NCBI GenBank assembly: GCA_900467185.1
Contig: UBPA01000010.1
Location: forward strand, 1 to 64,000
From: Hyphomicrobiales bacterium
GTDB taxonomy: Bacteria; Pseudomonadota; Alphaproteobacteria; Rhizobiales; Rhizobiaceae
Direction: 5' to 3'
Length of the DNA stretch: 64,000 nt
A model generated the notes under the pieces. The model ran no database searches and had not been told where the DNA came from. It saw only the letters and a program-made list of their open reading frames with translations. This document shows, one piece after another, positions 15,231-25,570 of the stretch. The translations under genes were made by a program, and so were the position numbers. The first letter of the stretch is position 1, and every line of letters begins with the position of its first letter.

Positions 15231-16175
15231 ATGACGGTCATTGCGCTGCGGGCCCTGCAGGCCTTCGAAGCGGTGGGGCGGCTTGGCAGCGTGACGGCGG
15301 CGGCCGTCGCACTTGACGTTTCCCCGGGGGCCGTGAGCCAGCATCTGCGCAAGCTGGAGGCGCATCTGGGCGTGAGCCTGATCGAGCGGCGCGGCCGGCG
15401 CATCGCGATGACGGCGCTCGGCCATCTCTATCACGCCGAGATCGCCAAGGGCTTCCTGCAGTTCGAGGAGGCGGGGCGCGTGCTGGCGCGGGCGCGCAAT
15501 ACGGGCGGGTTGACCCTGTCGGCGCTGTCCTCCGTCGTCAACAAATGGATCGGCCGCCGCATCTTCGACTGGCAGGCCCTGCATCCCGATGCGCAGATCC
15601 GCATTCTCGGGCAGGATGCCGAGCCCCGGCTCGGTATCGACGAGGTCGATTTCCGCATCACCTATGGCCTGCGCGGCAGTCCGCATCCCCACAGCACCGC
15701 ACTGTTTCGGGACTGGGTGGTGCCAGCCTGCGCTCCGGCCCTGATTGCGGACCACGCCGGTCCTGTCGGCCCTACCGAGATCCTGCACCATCCCCTGCTG
15801 CATGTCGCCTGGGAGGCGCATTTCTCGACCTTCCCGCACTGGCGGGATTTTGCGCAGGCGGCCGGGGTGGACTTTGCCGAAGCCGGGTCCGGCCTGTCGT
15901 TCACGCTGTCGTCCAGCGCCATCGATGCGGCTGTCAACAAGCGGGGCTTCGTTCTGGCGCAAATGTCGATGATCACGGACGAGCTCGCCGCAGGCACGCT
16001 GGTCGTGCCGTTCGACCTGCGGCTGCCCTTGCCGGAGAGCTATTTTCTTGCCTGGGACCGCTCCGCTCTCGACAAGCCGCATGGGCAGGCGTTCCACGGC
16101 TGGCTGACGGCGCTCGGGCGGCGGCAGGGACTGGCATCCGCGCCGGTGGCGGCGCAACCTGATGCGACTGTTTAG
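15231..16175 (+). CDS. LysR-family transcriptional regulator
   Basis: A 314-residue LysR regulator of the GcvA-like branch. The N-terminal winged helix-turn-helix spans about residues 1-65 (LRALQAFEAVGRLGSVTAAA, then SPGAVSQHLRKLE) and the effector-binding domain about 90-300. The ATG at 15231 is 26 bases after the VOC gene, on the same strand. It likely controls the amidohydrolase-VOC pair, the downstream monooxygenase, or both. The operator was not identified. Confidence 0.9.
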   Translation: MTVIALRALQAFEAVGRLGSVTAAAVALDVSPGAVSQHLRKLEAHLGVSLIERRGRRIAMTALGHLYHAEIAKGFLQFEEAGRVLARARNTGGLTLSALSSVVNKWIGRRIFDWQALHPDAQIRILGQDAEPRLGIDEVDFRITYGLRGSPHPHSTALFRDWVVPACAPALIADHAGPVGPTEILHHPLLHVAWEAHFSTFPHWRDFAQAAGVDFAEAGSGLSFTLSSSAIDAAVNKRGFVLAQMSMITDELAAGTLVVPFDLRLPLPESYFLAWDRSALDKPHGQAFHGWLTALGRRQGLASAPVAAQPDATV

Positions 16176-16264
16176 GAAAACTCACATAGAACGTCGTTTC
16201 CCGGGCTTGTCCGCCGGCCGGTTCCCGCCATACTCCGGCAGTCGATCATAGGAAGGGACCTCGC

Positions 16265-17632
16265 ATGGCACGGCAGGACAAGCTCAAGCTCGGGACATTC
16301 GTCTACACCTTCGGCTTCCACCCGGCGAGCTGGCTGCACCCTTCCAGCGATGTGAACGGGGCGAACGATATCGCGCATCTGAAAAAGGTCGCGCAGATGT
16401 CCGAAGCGGCCAAGTTCGACTTCCTGTTCATGGCGGATTCGCCGGCGGCCGGCATCGGCGATCCCGATGCGCTGGCCCGCAGCCCCACCAAGATGAACCG
16501 TTTCGAGCCGCTGACGCTGCTTTCCGCACTCTCGATGGTCACGGAGCGTCTGGGGCTCGTCGCGACGGCCTCGACCAGCTATTACGAGCCCTTCAACCTC
16601 GCCCGCATCTTCGCGTCCATCGACCAGCTGTCGAACGGGCGCGCCTGCTGGAACGTCGTGACGTCGGATCACGACGAGACCGGCTATAATTTCAACCGCA
16701 CCGGGCTCGATCCGCACGAACTGCGCTACGAGCGGTGCCGGGAATTCGTGGATGTGGTCTTCGGGCTCTGGGACAGTTTTGAGAAGGATGCGCTGCTGCT
16801 CGACCGCGACAGTGGCCTCTATTACGACAAGACCCGGCATCACATGCTGAACCATGTCGGCAAGCACTATCAGGTGCGCGGCCCGCTCAACATCGCACCC
16901 TCGCCGCAGGGGCGGCCCGTGATCGCGCAGGCGGGCGGGTCGGAGGCCGGCATGGATCTCGCCGCCCGCACGGCCGAGATCGTCTTCAGCCTCGCCTCCA
17001 ATATCGATCGGAACCGGGCGTTCTACGCCAACGTCAAGGGACGGATGCCGGCGCTCGGGCGCAATCCCGACGATCTAAAAATCATGCCCGGCGTGGTGCT
17101 GAATGTCGGGGAGACGGAGGCCGAGGCGCGGGCCAAGGTCGAGTTCCTGATCGATAAGCTGCATCCCGATGTCGGGCGGCTGATGCTGTCGGAATTCCTG
17201 GAGGCGGACCTGCGCGGCGTGCCGCTGGACGAACCTTTCCCGATGGACCGGCTTCCCGAACAGCCGAAGGGCTCCAAGGCGCTGTTCGAGGAGCTGACCG
17301 ATTTCGTGAAGAAGGGCCATACGGTGGGCGAGCTGATCCGGCTTTATGCCGAAAAGCACACCGGCAACGGCATCACCGGCACGCCGGTGCAGATCGCGGA
17401 TTTCATGGAGGAATGGTTCGAGACGCGTGCCGCCGACGGCTTCATCCTGATGTTTCCGACCCTGCCGGCAAGCCTCGAGGATTTCGTGCGGCTTGTCTTG
17501 CCGGAACTGCGCCGCCGCGGCCTCTTCCGGGAGGACTACGAAGGCGCGACGCTGCGGGAGAACCTCGGCATCTCCGTCCCGGTCAATCGTCATACGGCGG
17601 CCCGGCAACGTTCGGCTGTTTCGGGCGTTTAG
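16265..17632 (+). CDS. LLM-class flavin-dependent monooxygenase (NtaA/SnaA/DszA family)
   Basis: A 455-residue FMNH2-dependent monooxygenase of the bacterial-luciferase-like family that includes NtaA, DszA, SnaA and the Bacillus YxeK/CmoJ enzymes. Family signatures are DFLFMADSPA, TASTSYYEPF, IDQLSNGRACWNVVTS and the C-terminal TGTPVQIADFM. Such enzymes need reduced flavin from a partner reductase, which is encoded 149 bases downstream. The ATG at 16265 has AGGAAGGGA. Substrates in this family range from aminopolycarboxylates and thioethers to sulfones; the one here is not known. Confidence 0.9.
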   Translation: MARQDKLKLGTFVYTFGFHPASWLHPSSDVNGANDIAHLKKVAQMSEAAKFDFLFMADSPAAGIGDPDALARSPTKMNRFEPLTLLSALSMVTERLGLVATASTSYYEPFNLARIFASIDQLSNGRACWNVVTSDHDETGYNFNRTGLDPHELRYERCREFVDVVFGLWDSFEKDALLLDRDSGLYYDKTRHHMLNHVGKHYQVRGPLNIAPSPQGRPVIAQAGGSEAGMDLAARTAEIVFSLASNIDRNRAFYANVKGRMPALGRNPDDLKIMPGVVLNVGETEAEARAKVEFLIDKLHPDVGRLMLSEFLEADLRGVPLDEPFPMDRLPEQPKGSKALFEELTDFVKKGHTVGELIRLYAEKHTGNGITGTPVQIADFMEEWFETRAADGFILMFPTLPASLEDFVRLVLPELRRRGLFREDYEGATLRENLGISVPVNRHTAARQRSAVSGV

Positions 17633-17781
17633 GCCCGGTAAACCATAGGCGAAGATCGAGACTCGTCCGTTGCCGTCCCGTTTTCGGTGGAAGGAAGATC
17701 TTCAGTGCATTCGGGTAGACAGGGAGCCCCGTCCGAGGACATCACGTCGATCGGGCCGGTCCATATGCGAGGTATCGTGAC

Positions 17782-18309
17782 ATGACTGCTGCCGTTTCCC
17801 CGTCGCCTGTGGACGCGACCGGCCCCGATGCCGCGGCCTTCAAGCTGTCCATGCGCCATCTCGCCGGTGCCGTCTGCGTCATCACCGTCGGCGACGGCGA
17901 GGGGCGGACCGGGTTTACGGCAACGTCCGTCACATCGCTCTCGGCCGAAGTGCCCTCCGTCATCGTCAGCGTCAACCGAACGTCGTCGTCCTGGCCCGTG
18001 TTGGAGCGCAGCGGCCATTTCTGCATCAATGTACTGGCAGAAGGTCAGGACGGCGTTGCCAAGGCCTTTGCCGGGGCGGACGGACGCCGGGGTGCGGAGC
18101 GCTATGCCGGTGCCGAATGGACCCGGCTCGACAGTGGCGGATGGGCGCTTGCCGATGCGCTGACCGTCATCGATTGCGGCCTCGACGAGGCGCTGCATCG
18201 CCATACGCATGCGATCCTGATCGGCCGCGTGCGCAGCGTGCGGGTGCGGCCGGACGTGGCACCGCTTCTCTACTTCAACGGCGGCTTCCGTACGCTGCTT
18301 CCCGAATAG
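17782..18309 (+). CDS. Flavin reductase family protein (monooxygenase partner)
   Basis: A 175-residue flavin reductase of the HpaC/NtaB type. It reduces FMN with NAD(P)H and supplies it to the monooxygenase. Visible features are the flavin-binding FTATSVTSLS at about residues 46-55, SVNRTSSSWP at about 63-72 and the C-terminal PLLYFNGGFRTL. The length is typical. It lies between the monooxygenase and the FAD oxidase gene, whose ATG is 10 bases after its stop. Confidence 0.88.
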   Translation: MTAAVSPSPVDATGPDAAAFKLSMRHLAGAVCVITVGDGEGRTGFTATSVTSLSAEVPSVIVSVNRTSSSWPVLERSGHFCINVLAEGQDGVAKAFAGADGRRGAERYAGAEWTRLDSGGWALADALTVIDCGLDEALHRHTHAILIGRVRSVRVRPDVAPLLYFNGGFRTLLPE

Positions 18310-18319
18310 GACGACCCGC

Positions 18320-19705
18320 ATGCCCGAGATCGACGCCCTCCTCGCCGCCATCCGCGCGGCCGCTCCCGGCGCGGAGGTCAGGACAGGCGCCGATCTGGCC
18401 GTCCTTCATCCGGGCGAACATCCCGACAATCTCGGCGCCGCCGCCGTCGTCGCGCCGCGCGATGTCGCCTCCCTCTCCGCCATCGTTCGCATCTGTGCCG
18501 GTGCGGGCCTTCCGGTCGTCACCCATGGCGGACGGACGGGGCTCGTCGGCGGCGGTATCTCGACGGCCGGCGAGATCGTCATCTCTTTGAAGAACCTCGA
18601 CCGCATTCTCGACATCGACCCGATCGGCGGCGTGGCCGTGGTCGAGGCCGGAGTGACGCTGGAGGCGTTGCAGCAGGCGGCCGCCATTTACGGGCTGGAG
18701 CCCGGCATCGACCTTGCGGCACGCGGATCGGCGACGCTCGGCGGCATGGCCTCCACCAATGCCGGCGGCGTCATGGCCTTCCGCAACGGCGTCATGCGCC
18801 ATCGCATCCTCGGGCTGGAAGCCGTGCTGCCGGATGGCGGCATCTATCGTGACATGGTGCGTGTGGTGAAGAATTCGGCCGGCTACGACCTGAAGCATCT
18901 GCTGATCGGTGCCGAGGGCACGCTGGGCGTGATCACCGGGCTGGTGGTGAAGCTCGACCCGGTGCCGGCGGCAAGCGCCACGGCGCTGTTCGGCCTGCCC
19001 TCGACGGAGGCGGCCCTGACGCTGATGGGACTGGCACGGGCCACGGGCACGTTGCGGGCCTGCGAGGCGATGTGGTCGCGCTATTTCGGCTTCACGGCCA
19101 GGCACTTCGGCTGGCGAGAGACGAGCGAGGCGACACCGGTGCATCTGGCCATCGGGCTCGGCGGCGAGACGGACGAGGCGCTTCTCGCCGTGCTTGCCGG
19201 GCTCTACGAGGCGATCTGCGAGACCTATCCGGACACGACGGCGGTGGTTGCGGGCTCCGTGCAGCAGGCGCACGAGATCTGGCGGCTTCGGGAGGAGACG
19301 GCGCTGATGTACCGGGCCTTTCCGGCAGCACCCTCCTACGACATTTCCGTGCCGATCGACCGGCTCGGGACCTATCTCGCGCGGATCGCGCCGGGCCTGG
19401 AGGCCATCGACGGCCTGTCCCCCTTCATCTTCGGCCATGTCGCCGACGGCAATCTGCACGTCGTGCTCGACCGGCCGGGCAGCTGGATGACGGAGGCGCG
19501 GCGCGATGCGGTGGAGCAGGTGCTCTATGACGGGATCGGCGCGATGGGCGGGTCGTTTTCGGCCGAACACGGCGTCGGCTCGAAGCGCATTCATGCGCTG
19601 CTGGCGACAGGCGACCCGGTGAAGCTCGCGACGATGCGGGCGATCAAGCAGGCGCTCGACCCGAAGGGCTTGTTCAATCCGGGCAAGGTGCTGCCCGTTC
19701 TCTGA
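18320..19705 (+). CDS. FAD-linked oxidase (GlcD/D-2-hydroxyacid dehydrogenase family)
   Basis: A 461-residue FAD_binding_4 plus FAD-oxidase_C protein like glycolate oxidase GlcD and D-2-hydroxyglutarate dehydrogenase. The FAD-binding segment includes VVTHGGRTGLVGG (about residues 65-77) and GSATLGGMASTNAGG (about 137-151). The C-terminal domain includes FGHVADGNLHVV and the final SAEHGVGSKRIHAL...KGLFNPGKVL pattern. These enzymes oxidise D-2-hydroxy acids. It is 10 bases after the flavin reductase, so it may oxidise a product of the monooxygenase. Confidence 0.9.
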   Translation: MPEIDALLAAIRAAAPGAEVRTGADLAVLHPGEHPDNLGAAAVVAPRDVASLSAIVRICAGAGLPVVTHGGRTGLVGGGISTAGEIVISLKNLDRILDIDPIGGVAVVEAGVTLEALQQAAAIYGLEPGIDLAARGSATLGGMASTNAGGVMAFRNGVMRHRILGLEAVLPDGGIYRDMVRVVKNSAGYDLKHLLIGAEGTLGVITGLVVKLDPVPAASATALFGLPSTEAALTLMGLARATGTLRACEAMWSRYFGFTARHFGWRETSEATPVHLAIGLGGETDEALLAVLAGLYEAICETYPDTTAVVAGSVQQAHEIWRLREETALMYRAFPAAPSYDISVPIDRLGTYLARIAPGLEAIDGLSPFIFGHVADGNLHVVLDRPGSWMTEARRDAVEQVLYDGIGAMGGSFSAEHGVGSKRIHALLATGDPVKLATMRAIKQALDPKGLFNPGKVLPVL

Positions 19706-19729
19706 GGCGGAACATCAAGCGAGCCCCTA

Positions 19730-20517
<788 letters not shown>

Positions 20518-20521
<4 letters not shown>

Positions 20522-21186
20522 GTCGGGGAAAACCTGTAACGGGACAAGCGGTGCTCGGCATAGCGGCCGAGCTTGTCGGTGACTTCCACCAGCACCCAGT
20601 AGAACACGGCGAGCAGGAAGAGCGATTCGACGAAGGCATATTGCTGGGAGCCGATGGCGCTGACGGTGAGCGTCAGCTCCGGCACGGTGATGATGGAGAG
20701 GATCGCCGTCTCCTTCATCAGGATCACGGCCATGTTGATGGCGGGCGGCAGCACCAGCATGGTCATTTCCGGCAGGAGGATGCGCCGCACGATCTGGCCC
20801 TGGCTGAGGCCGACGCATTCCGCAGCCTCGATATGGCCCTTGGGAATGGCGACGAAGCCGGCGCGAAAGATCTCGCTGAAATAGGCGGCGCCGTAGATCG
20901 TCAGGCCCAGCAATCCGGCGGGGATGGGATCGAGCGCGAGGCCGATGAAGGGGCCGCCGTAATAGAGGAGGAAGATCTGGATGAGGAACGGCGTGCCGCG
21001 CAGCACCTCGACCGCGAGCCCGAGCGGCCAGTCGATCAGCCGGCCGCCATAGCGGCGCCCGACGGCGACGAGAAAGCCGACCGCGGCGCCGCCGATGGTT
21101 CCGGCGATCCAGAGAAGCAGCGTGACGCCGGCGCCGGAGAGGATGGCCGGGAGCTGGGCGAGAATGACGTTGATATCGAAGGTCAT
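20518..21186 (-). CDS. Polar amino acid ABC transporter permease 2
   Basis: A 222-residue inner-membrane permease of the HisMQ/GlnP type with about five transmembrane helices. The EAA loop that contacts the ATPase is near residues 122-140 (HIEAAECVGLSQGQ). The N-terminal GAGVTLLLWIAGTIGG and EVLRGTPFLIQIFLLYYG match the family. It overlaps both neighbours by four bases, so the transporter genes form a tightly coupled operon. Confidence 0.93.
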
Positions 21187-21824
21187 CGCGGCACTCCGGG
21201 CAGGGAGCGCTCGATGAGGCCACCGGTGCGCGCCACCACCCAGTTTATGACAAGATAGATGAGGCCGGCGCAGGCGAAGAGCTGCAGCGGCAGGAAGGTG
21301 CTGCCGGCCAGATCCTGCGCCATGCGCGTCAGCTCGACGATGCCGACGACGGAGACGAGCGAGGAGGCCTTGAGGATCAGGATCGCCTCGTTGACGAGCG
21401 CGGGAAAGGTCAGGCGCAGCGCGATCGGCACCTTGATGCGGCGGAAGGCCTGGGAGGGCGTGAGGCCGACCATCTCGGCCGATTCGATCAGGCCGCGGGG
21501 CACGCTGGCAAAGCCGCCGCGCAGGTTCTCCGCCTGATAGGCCGCGGTGCAGAGCGAAAGGCCGATGATGGCGGCGACGATGCTGGGCACGTTGAGCCCG
21601 ATGACGGGCAGGAGATTGTAGATCAGCAGCAGCTGCACGAGGAGAGGCACGCCGCGAAAGAAGCTGATGAAAATACGGGCAGGAACCGCCAGCGCGCGGC
21701 GGCCGGACAGGAGCATGCCGGAGAGGAGAATGGCGATCGTAAAGCCGATCAGGATCGACACGAGGCTGATGCCGATCGTGTAGAGCGAGGCTTTGAGAAG
21801 AAGTTCGAACAGCTTGAAGGACAT
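21183..21824 (-). CDS. Polar amino acid ABC transporter permease 1
   Basis: A 213-residue permease of the same family as its neighbour, with an EAA-like loop (GLIESAEMVGLTPSQAF, about residues 118-134) and the conserved FFRGVPLLVQLLLIY segment. The two permeases should form a heterodimer. The ATG at 21824 lies 219 bases after the binding-protein stop; that gap shows no clear hairpin. Confidence 0.93.
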   Translation of the reverse strand: MSFKLFELLLKASLYTIGISLVSILIGFTIAILLSGMLLSGRRALAVPARIFISFFRGVPLLVQLLLIYNLLPVIGLNVPSIVAAIIGLSLCTAAYQAENLRGGFASVPRGLIESAEMVGLTPSQAFRRIKVPIALRLTFPALVNEAILILKASSLVSVVGIVELTRMAQDLAGSTFLPLQLFACAGLIYLVINWVVARTGGLIERSLPGVPR

Positions 21825-22043
21825 TGCCGGCCAATTCGTCGGATGGGCTGTCGGGTGCGGTACAGCGCCGTGCGTGCAAGATGACGCAAGCCGGGTCTGC
21901 TGTCACGCGTCACACCTGCTGCGTCAGTCCACCCTGACATCGATCGGATGTCAGGACGATGCAGCGGGGCGAGCGGAAGAGCGGGACCGAATGCGGGCAT
22001 GTGCGTCATGCCGGTTCGGCCCCGCCTCGGATCAGAGGACTGA

Positions 22044-22871
22044 TCAGAATGCCGGGTCCTTGACGGCATCCGGCGTGTCGAAGCTGGCGCCGAACCACTT
22101 TTCCTGCAGCTTGGCGAGGCGTCCGTCGCCCTTCATCTTCAGGAGGGCCGCGTCGATCGCGTCCATCAGCGGCGCGTGGTCCGCATCCTTGGTGCCGATG
22201 AAGCCGAAATAGGCCTTCTGGCCGAAGGGCGGCATCACGACCTCGAACGTATCCTTGCGCTGGCTGGCGACGAAGGCGATGTTCGGCAGGGAGTTCGCGA
22301 CGCCAGCGATGCGGCCGGCTGCGAGATCGGCGTAGGATTCGGTGAAGGCGGGATATTCGCGGATATCGACCTTCGCGGGGAGCTTTTCGGAATAGCCCTG
22401 CAGCTGGGCGAGCTGCGCGGTCGCCTTGCCGACGCCGATCGCCTTGCCGGCGATGTCTTCCGGCTTGGTGATGCTGGTGTCGCCGGCCTTCTTCAGGATC
22501 GCGACCGTGGCTTCGGCCACCGGCGGCGTGAAGCGGTAGCGCTCCATGCGGGCCTTGGTGATCGTGGCGGGGCCGGCGACCATGTCGAACTTGCCGGCCT
22601 CGAGGCCCGGCAGGACGCCTTCCCAGGGGAGGGCGATCCATTCGATCTCGACGCCCAGCTCCTTGCCGAGCTCGGCAAAGACATCCACGTTGAGGCCCGC
22701 ATGCTCGCCGGCATCGATGAAGTCGAAGGGTGCGAAGGCGGTTTCGGTGCCGACCTTCATGGTGCCGGCGGCCTTGATGCGGGCGAGCGCGTCTTCGGCC
22801 TGGGCCGAGAAGGTCGCGCCGAGCAGGAAGGCCGCGGCAACGAGGCCCTTCAGCAGGAAATGGGATTTCAT
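22044..22871 (-). CDS. Amino acid ABC transporter substrate-binding protein
   Basis: A 275-residue periplasmic binding protein of the SBP_bac_3 family (polar amino acids, opines, cystine). A signal peptide covers about residues 1-25, ending SAQA. The mature protein has the usual VGTETAFAPFDFID opening, GLNVDVFAELGKELG, the hinge-region DMVAGPATIT and AVIL-type strands. The ATG at 22871 follows GGAGAGACGACC. It is first in the importer operon and divergent from the HutC-like regulator. Ligand unknown. Confidence 0.94.
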   Translation of the reverse strand: MKSHFLLKGLVAAAFLLGATFSAQAEDALARIKAAGTMKVGTETAFAPFDFIDAGEHAGLNVDVFAELGKELGVEIEWIALPWEGVLPGLEAGKFDMVAGPATITKARMERYRFTPPVAEATVAILKKAGDTSITKPEDIAGKAIGVGKATAQLAQLQGYSEKLPAKVDIREYPAFTESYADLAAGRIAGVANSLPNIAFVASQRKDTFEVVMPPFGQKAYFGFIGTKDADHAPLMDAIDAALLKMKGDGRLAKLQEKWFGASFDTPDAVKDPAF

Positions 22872-22958
22872 GGTCGTCTCTCCAGTATCGTGCCGCATCT
22901 CACGCGGCGTTCCCGTCTTCAGAATTGGATCTGCAGGCTTCTGCGTCCTGCATTTTGA

Positions 22959-22970
22959 CTATACAAATAG
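22959..22970. promoter_or_regulatory. Possible operator between the importer and the HutC-like gene
   Basis: CTAT-ACAA-ATAG is a short inverted repeat in an AT-rich island within the 231-bp divergent region. GntR/HutC-type proteins bind similar TATA-centred palindromes. It is 88 bases before the importer start and 132 before the regulator start. Weak evidence: motif and position only. Confidence 0.3.
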
Positions 22971-23102
22971 ACAGGTCCTTGCATAAGGTGTCAACGACAA
23001 ACTGCCCGCGGTGTGCGGCATCCGCTGCCCTTGTCATGCAAGTGACATGCAAGCGTCGTGCCGTGTCCGCGCCGCCTGTCCGCTTCATGGGGGAGCCGTG
23101 CC

Positions 23103-23807
23103 TTGACCTCGCTTCACCAGCGTATTTTCGAAGATATCGAGCAGAAGATCATGAGCGGCACCTGGCCGCCGGGGCAGCGCATTCCGGCCGAGCACGAGCT
23201 GGAAGGCACCTATGGCTGCTCGCGCATGACGGTGAGCAAGGCGCTGTCGGCGCTGGCGGCCCGCGGCATGATCGTGCGCCGCCGCAGGGCCGGCTCCTTC
23301 GTCGCCTCGCCGCAGCTCGACCGGACGGTGATGGACATTTCCGACATCGGAACGGAAGCGAAGGTGGCGGGCCACGCCTATAGCCACCGCATCCTATCGC
23401 GGCGGATCGAGCGGCTGTCCGTCGCGGATGCCGCCGCGATCGAGGAGGCGGCCGGGGACGAGGTGCTGCGGGTGGAATGCCTGCACATCGTGGATGGCCG
23501 GCCCAATGCGCTGGAGAAGCGGCTGATCCTGCTCGATGCCGTGCCGCAGGCGCGGGGCGAGACCTTCGCGGCGAACCCGCCGGGCAGCTGGCTTCTGGAT
23601 CAGGTGCCGTGGTCGGAGGCCAAACACATCATTCGCGCGGTCGCGGCGGATGCGGCAACCGCGAAGCTTCTGACGATCGAGCGACACGCCGCCTGCCTGC
23701 TCCTGACCCGCCAGACCTGGCAGAACGGTCGGACCGTGACCTTCGTCGAAATCACGCACCCCGGCGACCGTTACCAGTTCGCCGGGGTGTTTCATCCGTC
23801 CAAGTAA
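23103..23807 (+). CDS. GntR/HutC-family transcriptional regulator
   Basis: A 234-residue GntR regulator with the UTRA effector domain of the HutC subfamily. The winged helix-turn-helix spans about residues 1-70 (PAEHELEGTYGCSRMTVSKAL). The UTRA domain follows and ends in the HutC-like TFVEITHPGDRYQFAGVF. The TTG at 23103 is preferred: it has GGGGGAG seven bases upstream and HutC-like proteins begin near here; a GTG at 23058 is the alternative. It is divergent from the importer operon, so it probably represses uptake until a ligand appears. No hut catabolic genes are in the window. Confidence 0.85.
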   Translation: MTSLHQRIFEDIEQKIMSGTWPPGQRIPAEHELEGTYGCSRMTVSKALSALAARGMIVRRRRAGSFVASPQLDRTVMDISDIGTEAKVAGHAYSHRILSRRIERLSVADAAAIEEAAGDEVLRVECLHIVDGRPNALEKRLILLDAVPQARGETFAANPPGSWLLDQVPWSEAKHIIRAVAADAATAKLLTIERHAACLLLTRQTWQNGRTVTFVEITHPGDRYQFAGVFHPSK

Positions 23808-23844
23808 TGTTGGCCACGTCGTGTCGGCCAGGTCGTTTCGGCAA

Positions 23845-25182
23845 CTATTCCCGGGCGAGCAGGCGCTTGTTGAGGAAGAGCGCCAGCATGGTGCAGATCG
23901 CGCCCGACAACAGGTAGTAACCCACGAAGGGCAGGCCGAACTTGCTCGACAGGCCAAGCGTGATCAGCGGTGCAAAGCCGGCCCCGAGGAACCAGGCAAG
24001 GTCCGACGTGAAGGCTGCGCCCGAATAGCGATAGCCCTGCGTGAACCGCGAGGACACGGAGCCCGCCGCCTGGCCGAAGGAGAGGCCGAGCACGCCGAAG
24101 CCGGCGATGACGAAGGACGAGATGCCGGTCTGGCCGGCGCCGAGCAGGATCGGGCCGATGAAGCTGAAGATGGCGATGATGATGGCGCCGACGACGAGCT
24201 GGCTGCGCCGGCCGATGCGGTCGGCAAGCAGGCCCGACGCGATGACCGTGAGAATGCCGAGGCCGGCACCCGCAACCTGAACCAGCATGAACGAGCCGAT
24301 CGACTGGTCGCTGTTGAGGTTCGTCCAGGCGAGCGGGAAGATCGTGACGACGTGGAACATGGCAAAGCTTGCCAGCGGCGCGAAGGCGCCGATCAGGATG
24401 TCGCGGCCATGGGTGCGGATCAGGTCCGTAAAGGGCACGGCTTCGAGTTCGTGACGCTCCAGAAGATCGCCGAAATCCTTGGTCATGACGAGACGCAGGC
24501 GGGCGAACAGGGCGACGACATTGATCGCGAAGGCGACGAAGAACGGGTAGCGCCAGCCCCAGGAGAGGAAGTCCGCTTCCGTCGTGTTGGCGACGAAGAA
24601 GCCGAACAGGATGCTGGCGAGCGCAAAGCCGATCGGCGCGCCGAGCTGCGGGATCATGGCGTACCAGCCGCGATGCTTCTCCGGTGCGTTGAGCGCGAGC
24701 AGCGAGGCAAGGCCGTCCCAGGCCCCGCCGAGCGCGAGGCCTTGGCCGATGCGGAAGATGGCGAGCAGGTAGATCGACCAGACGCCGGCATCCTGGTAGC
24801 TGGGCAGGAAGCCCATGCAGACCGTGGAAATGCCGAGCAGGAAGAGGGCGATGGTCAGCTTGGTGCCGCGTCCGTAGGTGCGGTCGATCGCCATGAAGAC
24901 GACGGAGCCGATGGGGCGCGCGACGAAGGCGAGCGAGAAGATGCCGAAGGAGTAGAGCGTCGCCGTCAACGGGTCCGGCTCGAACGAGAAGACGAGCTTG
25001 GGAAAGACGAGGACTGAGGCGAGGCCGAACACGAAGAAGTCGAAGAACTCCGACATGCGGCCGATGATCACGCCGAGCGCGATCGAGCCCGGGGATACGG
25101 GTGCGTCGCCGTGGATCTGCCGCGCGTCGCGCTCCAGGGCCGAGGAAGAGGGTCCGCCGGACGTCTCTGCTATCGTTGTCAT
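23845..25182 (-). CDS. MFS transporter, metabolite:H+ symporter type
   Basis: A 445-residue major facilitator protein with twelve predicted helices. The subfamily signature is DFFVFGLASVLVFPKLVF, followed by FARPIG-like VARPIGSVVF and GLALGGAWDG; loop 8-9 has ADRIGRRSQ. It resembles the metabolite:H+ symporter (ShiA/ProP-like) group. The ATG at 25182 has GGAGG upstream. It converges on the HutC-like gene and is divergent from cyoA; an MFS gene next to cyoABCD is common in rhizobia, so it may belong with either neighbour. The substrate is not predictable. Confidence 0.9.
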   Translation of the reverse strand: MTTIAETSGGPSSSALERDARQIHGDAPVSPGSIALGVIIGRMSEFFDFFVFGLASVLVFPKLVFSFEPDPLTATLYSFGIFSLAFVARPIGSVVFMAIDRTYGRGTKLTIALFLLGISTVCMGFLPSYQDAGVWSIYLLAIFRIGQGLALGGAWDGLASLLALNAPEKHRGWYAMIPQLGAPIGFALASILFGFFVANTTEADFLSWGWRYPFFVAFAINVVALFARLRLVMTKDFGDLLERHELEAVPFTDLIRTHGRDILIGAFAPLASFAMFHVVTIFPLAWTNLNSDQSIGSFMLVQVAGAGLGILTVIASGLLADRIGRRSQLVVGAIIIAIFSFIGPILLGAGQTGISSFVIAGFGVLGLSFGQAAGSVSSRFTQGYRYSGAAFTSDLAWFLGAGFAPLITLGLSSKFGLPFVGYYLLSGAICTMLALFLNKRLLARE

Positions 25183-25570
25183 CGGGATGCCTCCATGCCG
25201 TCACATGGCCGCGCGGTTGCACGCGTGCCGTCTTTTAAGCGATGTTGATCAAACCGGTCCCTTTATCAAGTAGCAGTTTGAGAAATTCCACCCTGCGACC
25301 GTATGACCCGTGTCCGCAAGCGCTCATTTCAAGGGGAAGGCTCGACTTTCTCATCCAGACCTATATTTCGCATCTCAGCGGGCTGACGACAGGAAGTCTG
25401 TGGACGACGCACAGTTGCGATGGTGGACCGAGCCCGAGCTGTCTATCGACGCGACAGCGAATTTTTGCCGCAGGGCATCATTTTTGCTGCGGTGCGACCA
25501 AACACCTCATATCGTTCGTGGTCGCAGGGTATTACTCGCAGGGCAAAGATAACGAAAAGAGCATTGGACC
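25183..25570. promoter_or_regulatory. Divergent MFS-cyoA control region
   Basis: A 388-bp region that must carry both promoters. It is AT-richer than the genes. TTGATCAA at about 25245 and TTTATCAAG at about 25262 resemble FNR/FixK half-sites but do not form a full TTGAT-N4-ATCAA box. No hairpin terminator or gene was seen. Confidence 0.45.

Noticed and set aside
23103-23807. Naming the GntR gene hutC
   Set aside because: The UTRA domain is HutC-like, but no histidine-utilisation genes are present and the neighbour is an ABC importer of unknown ligand.
25240-25275. FNR/FixK-type box upstream of cyoA
   Set aside because: TTGATCAA and TTTATCAAG are near but do not make TTGAT-N4-ATCAA; spacing is wrong.
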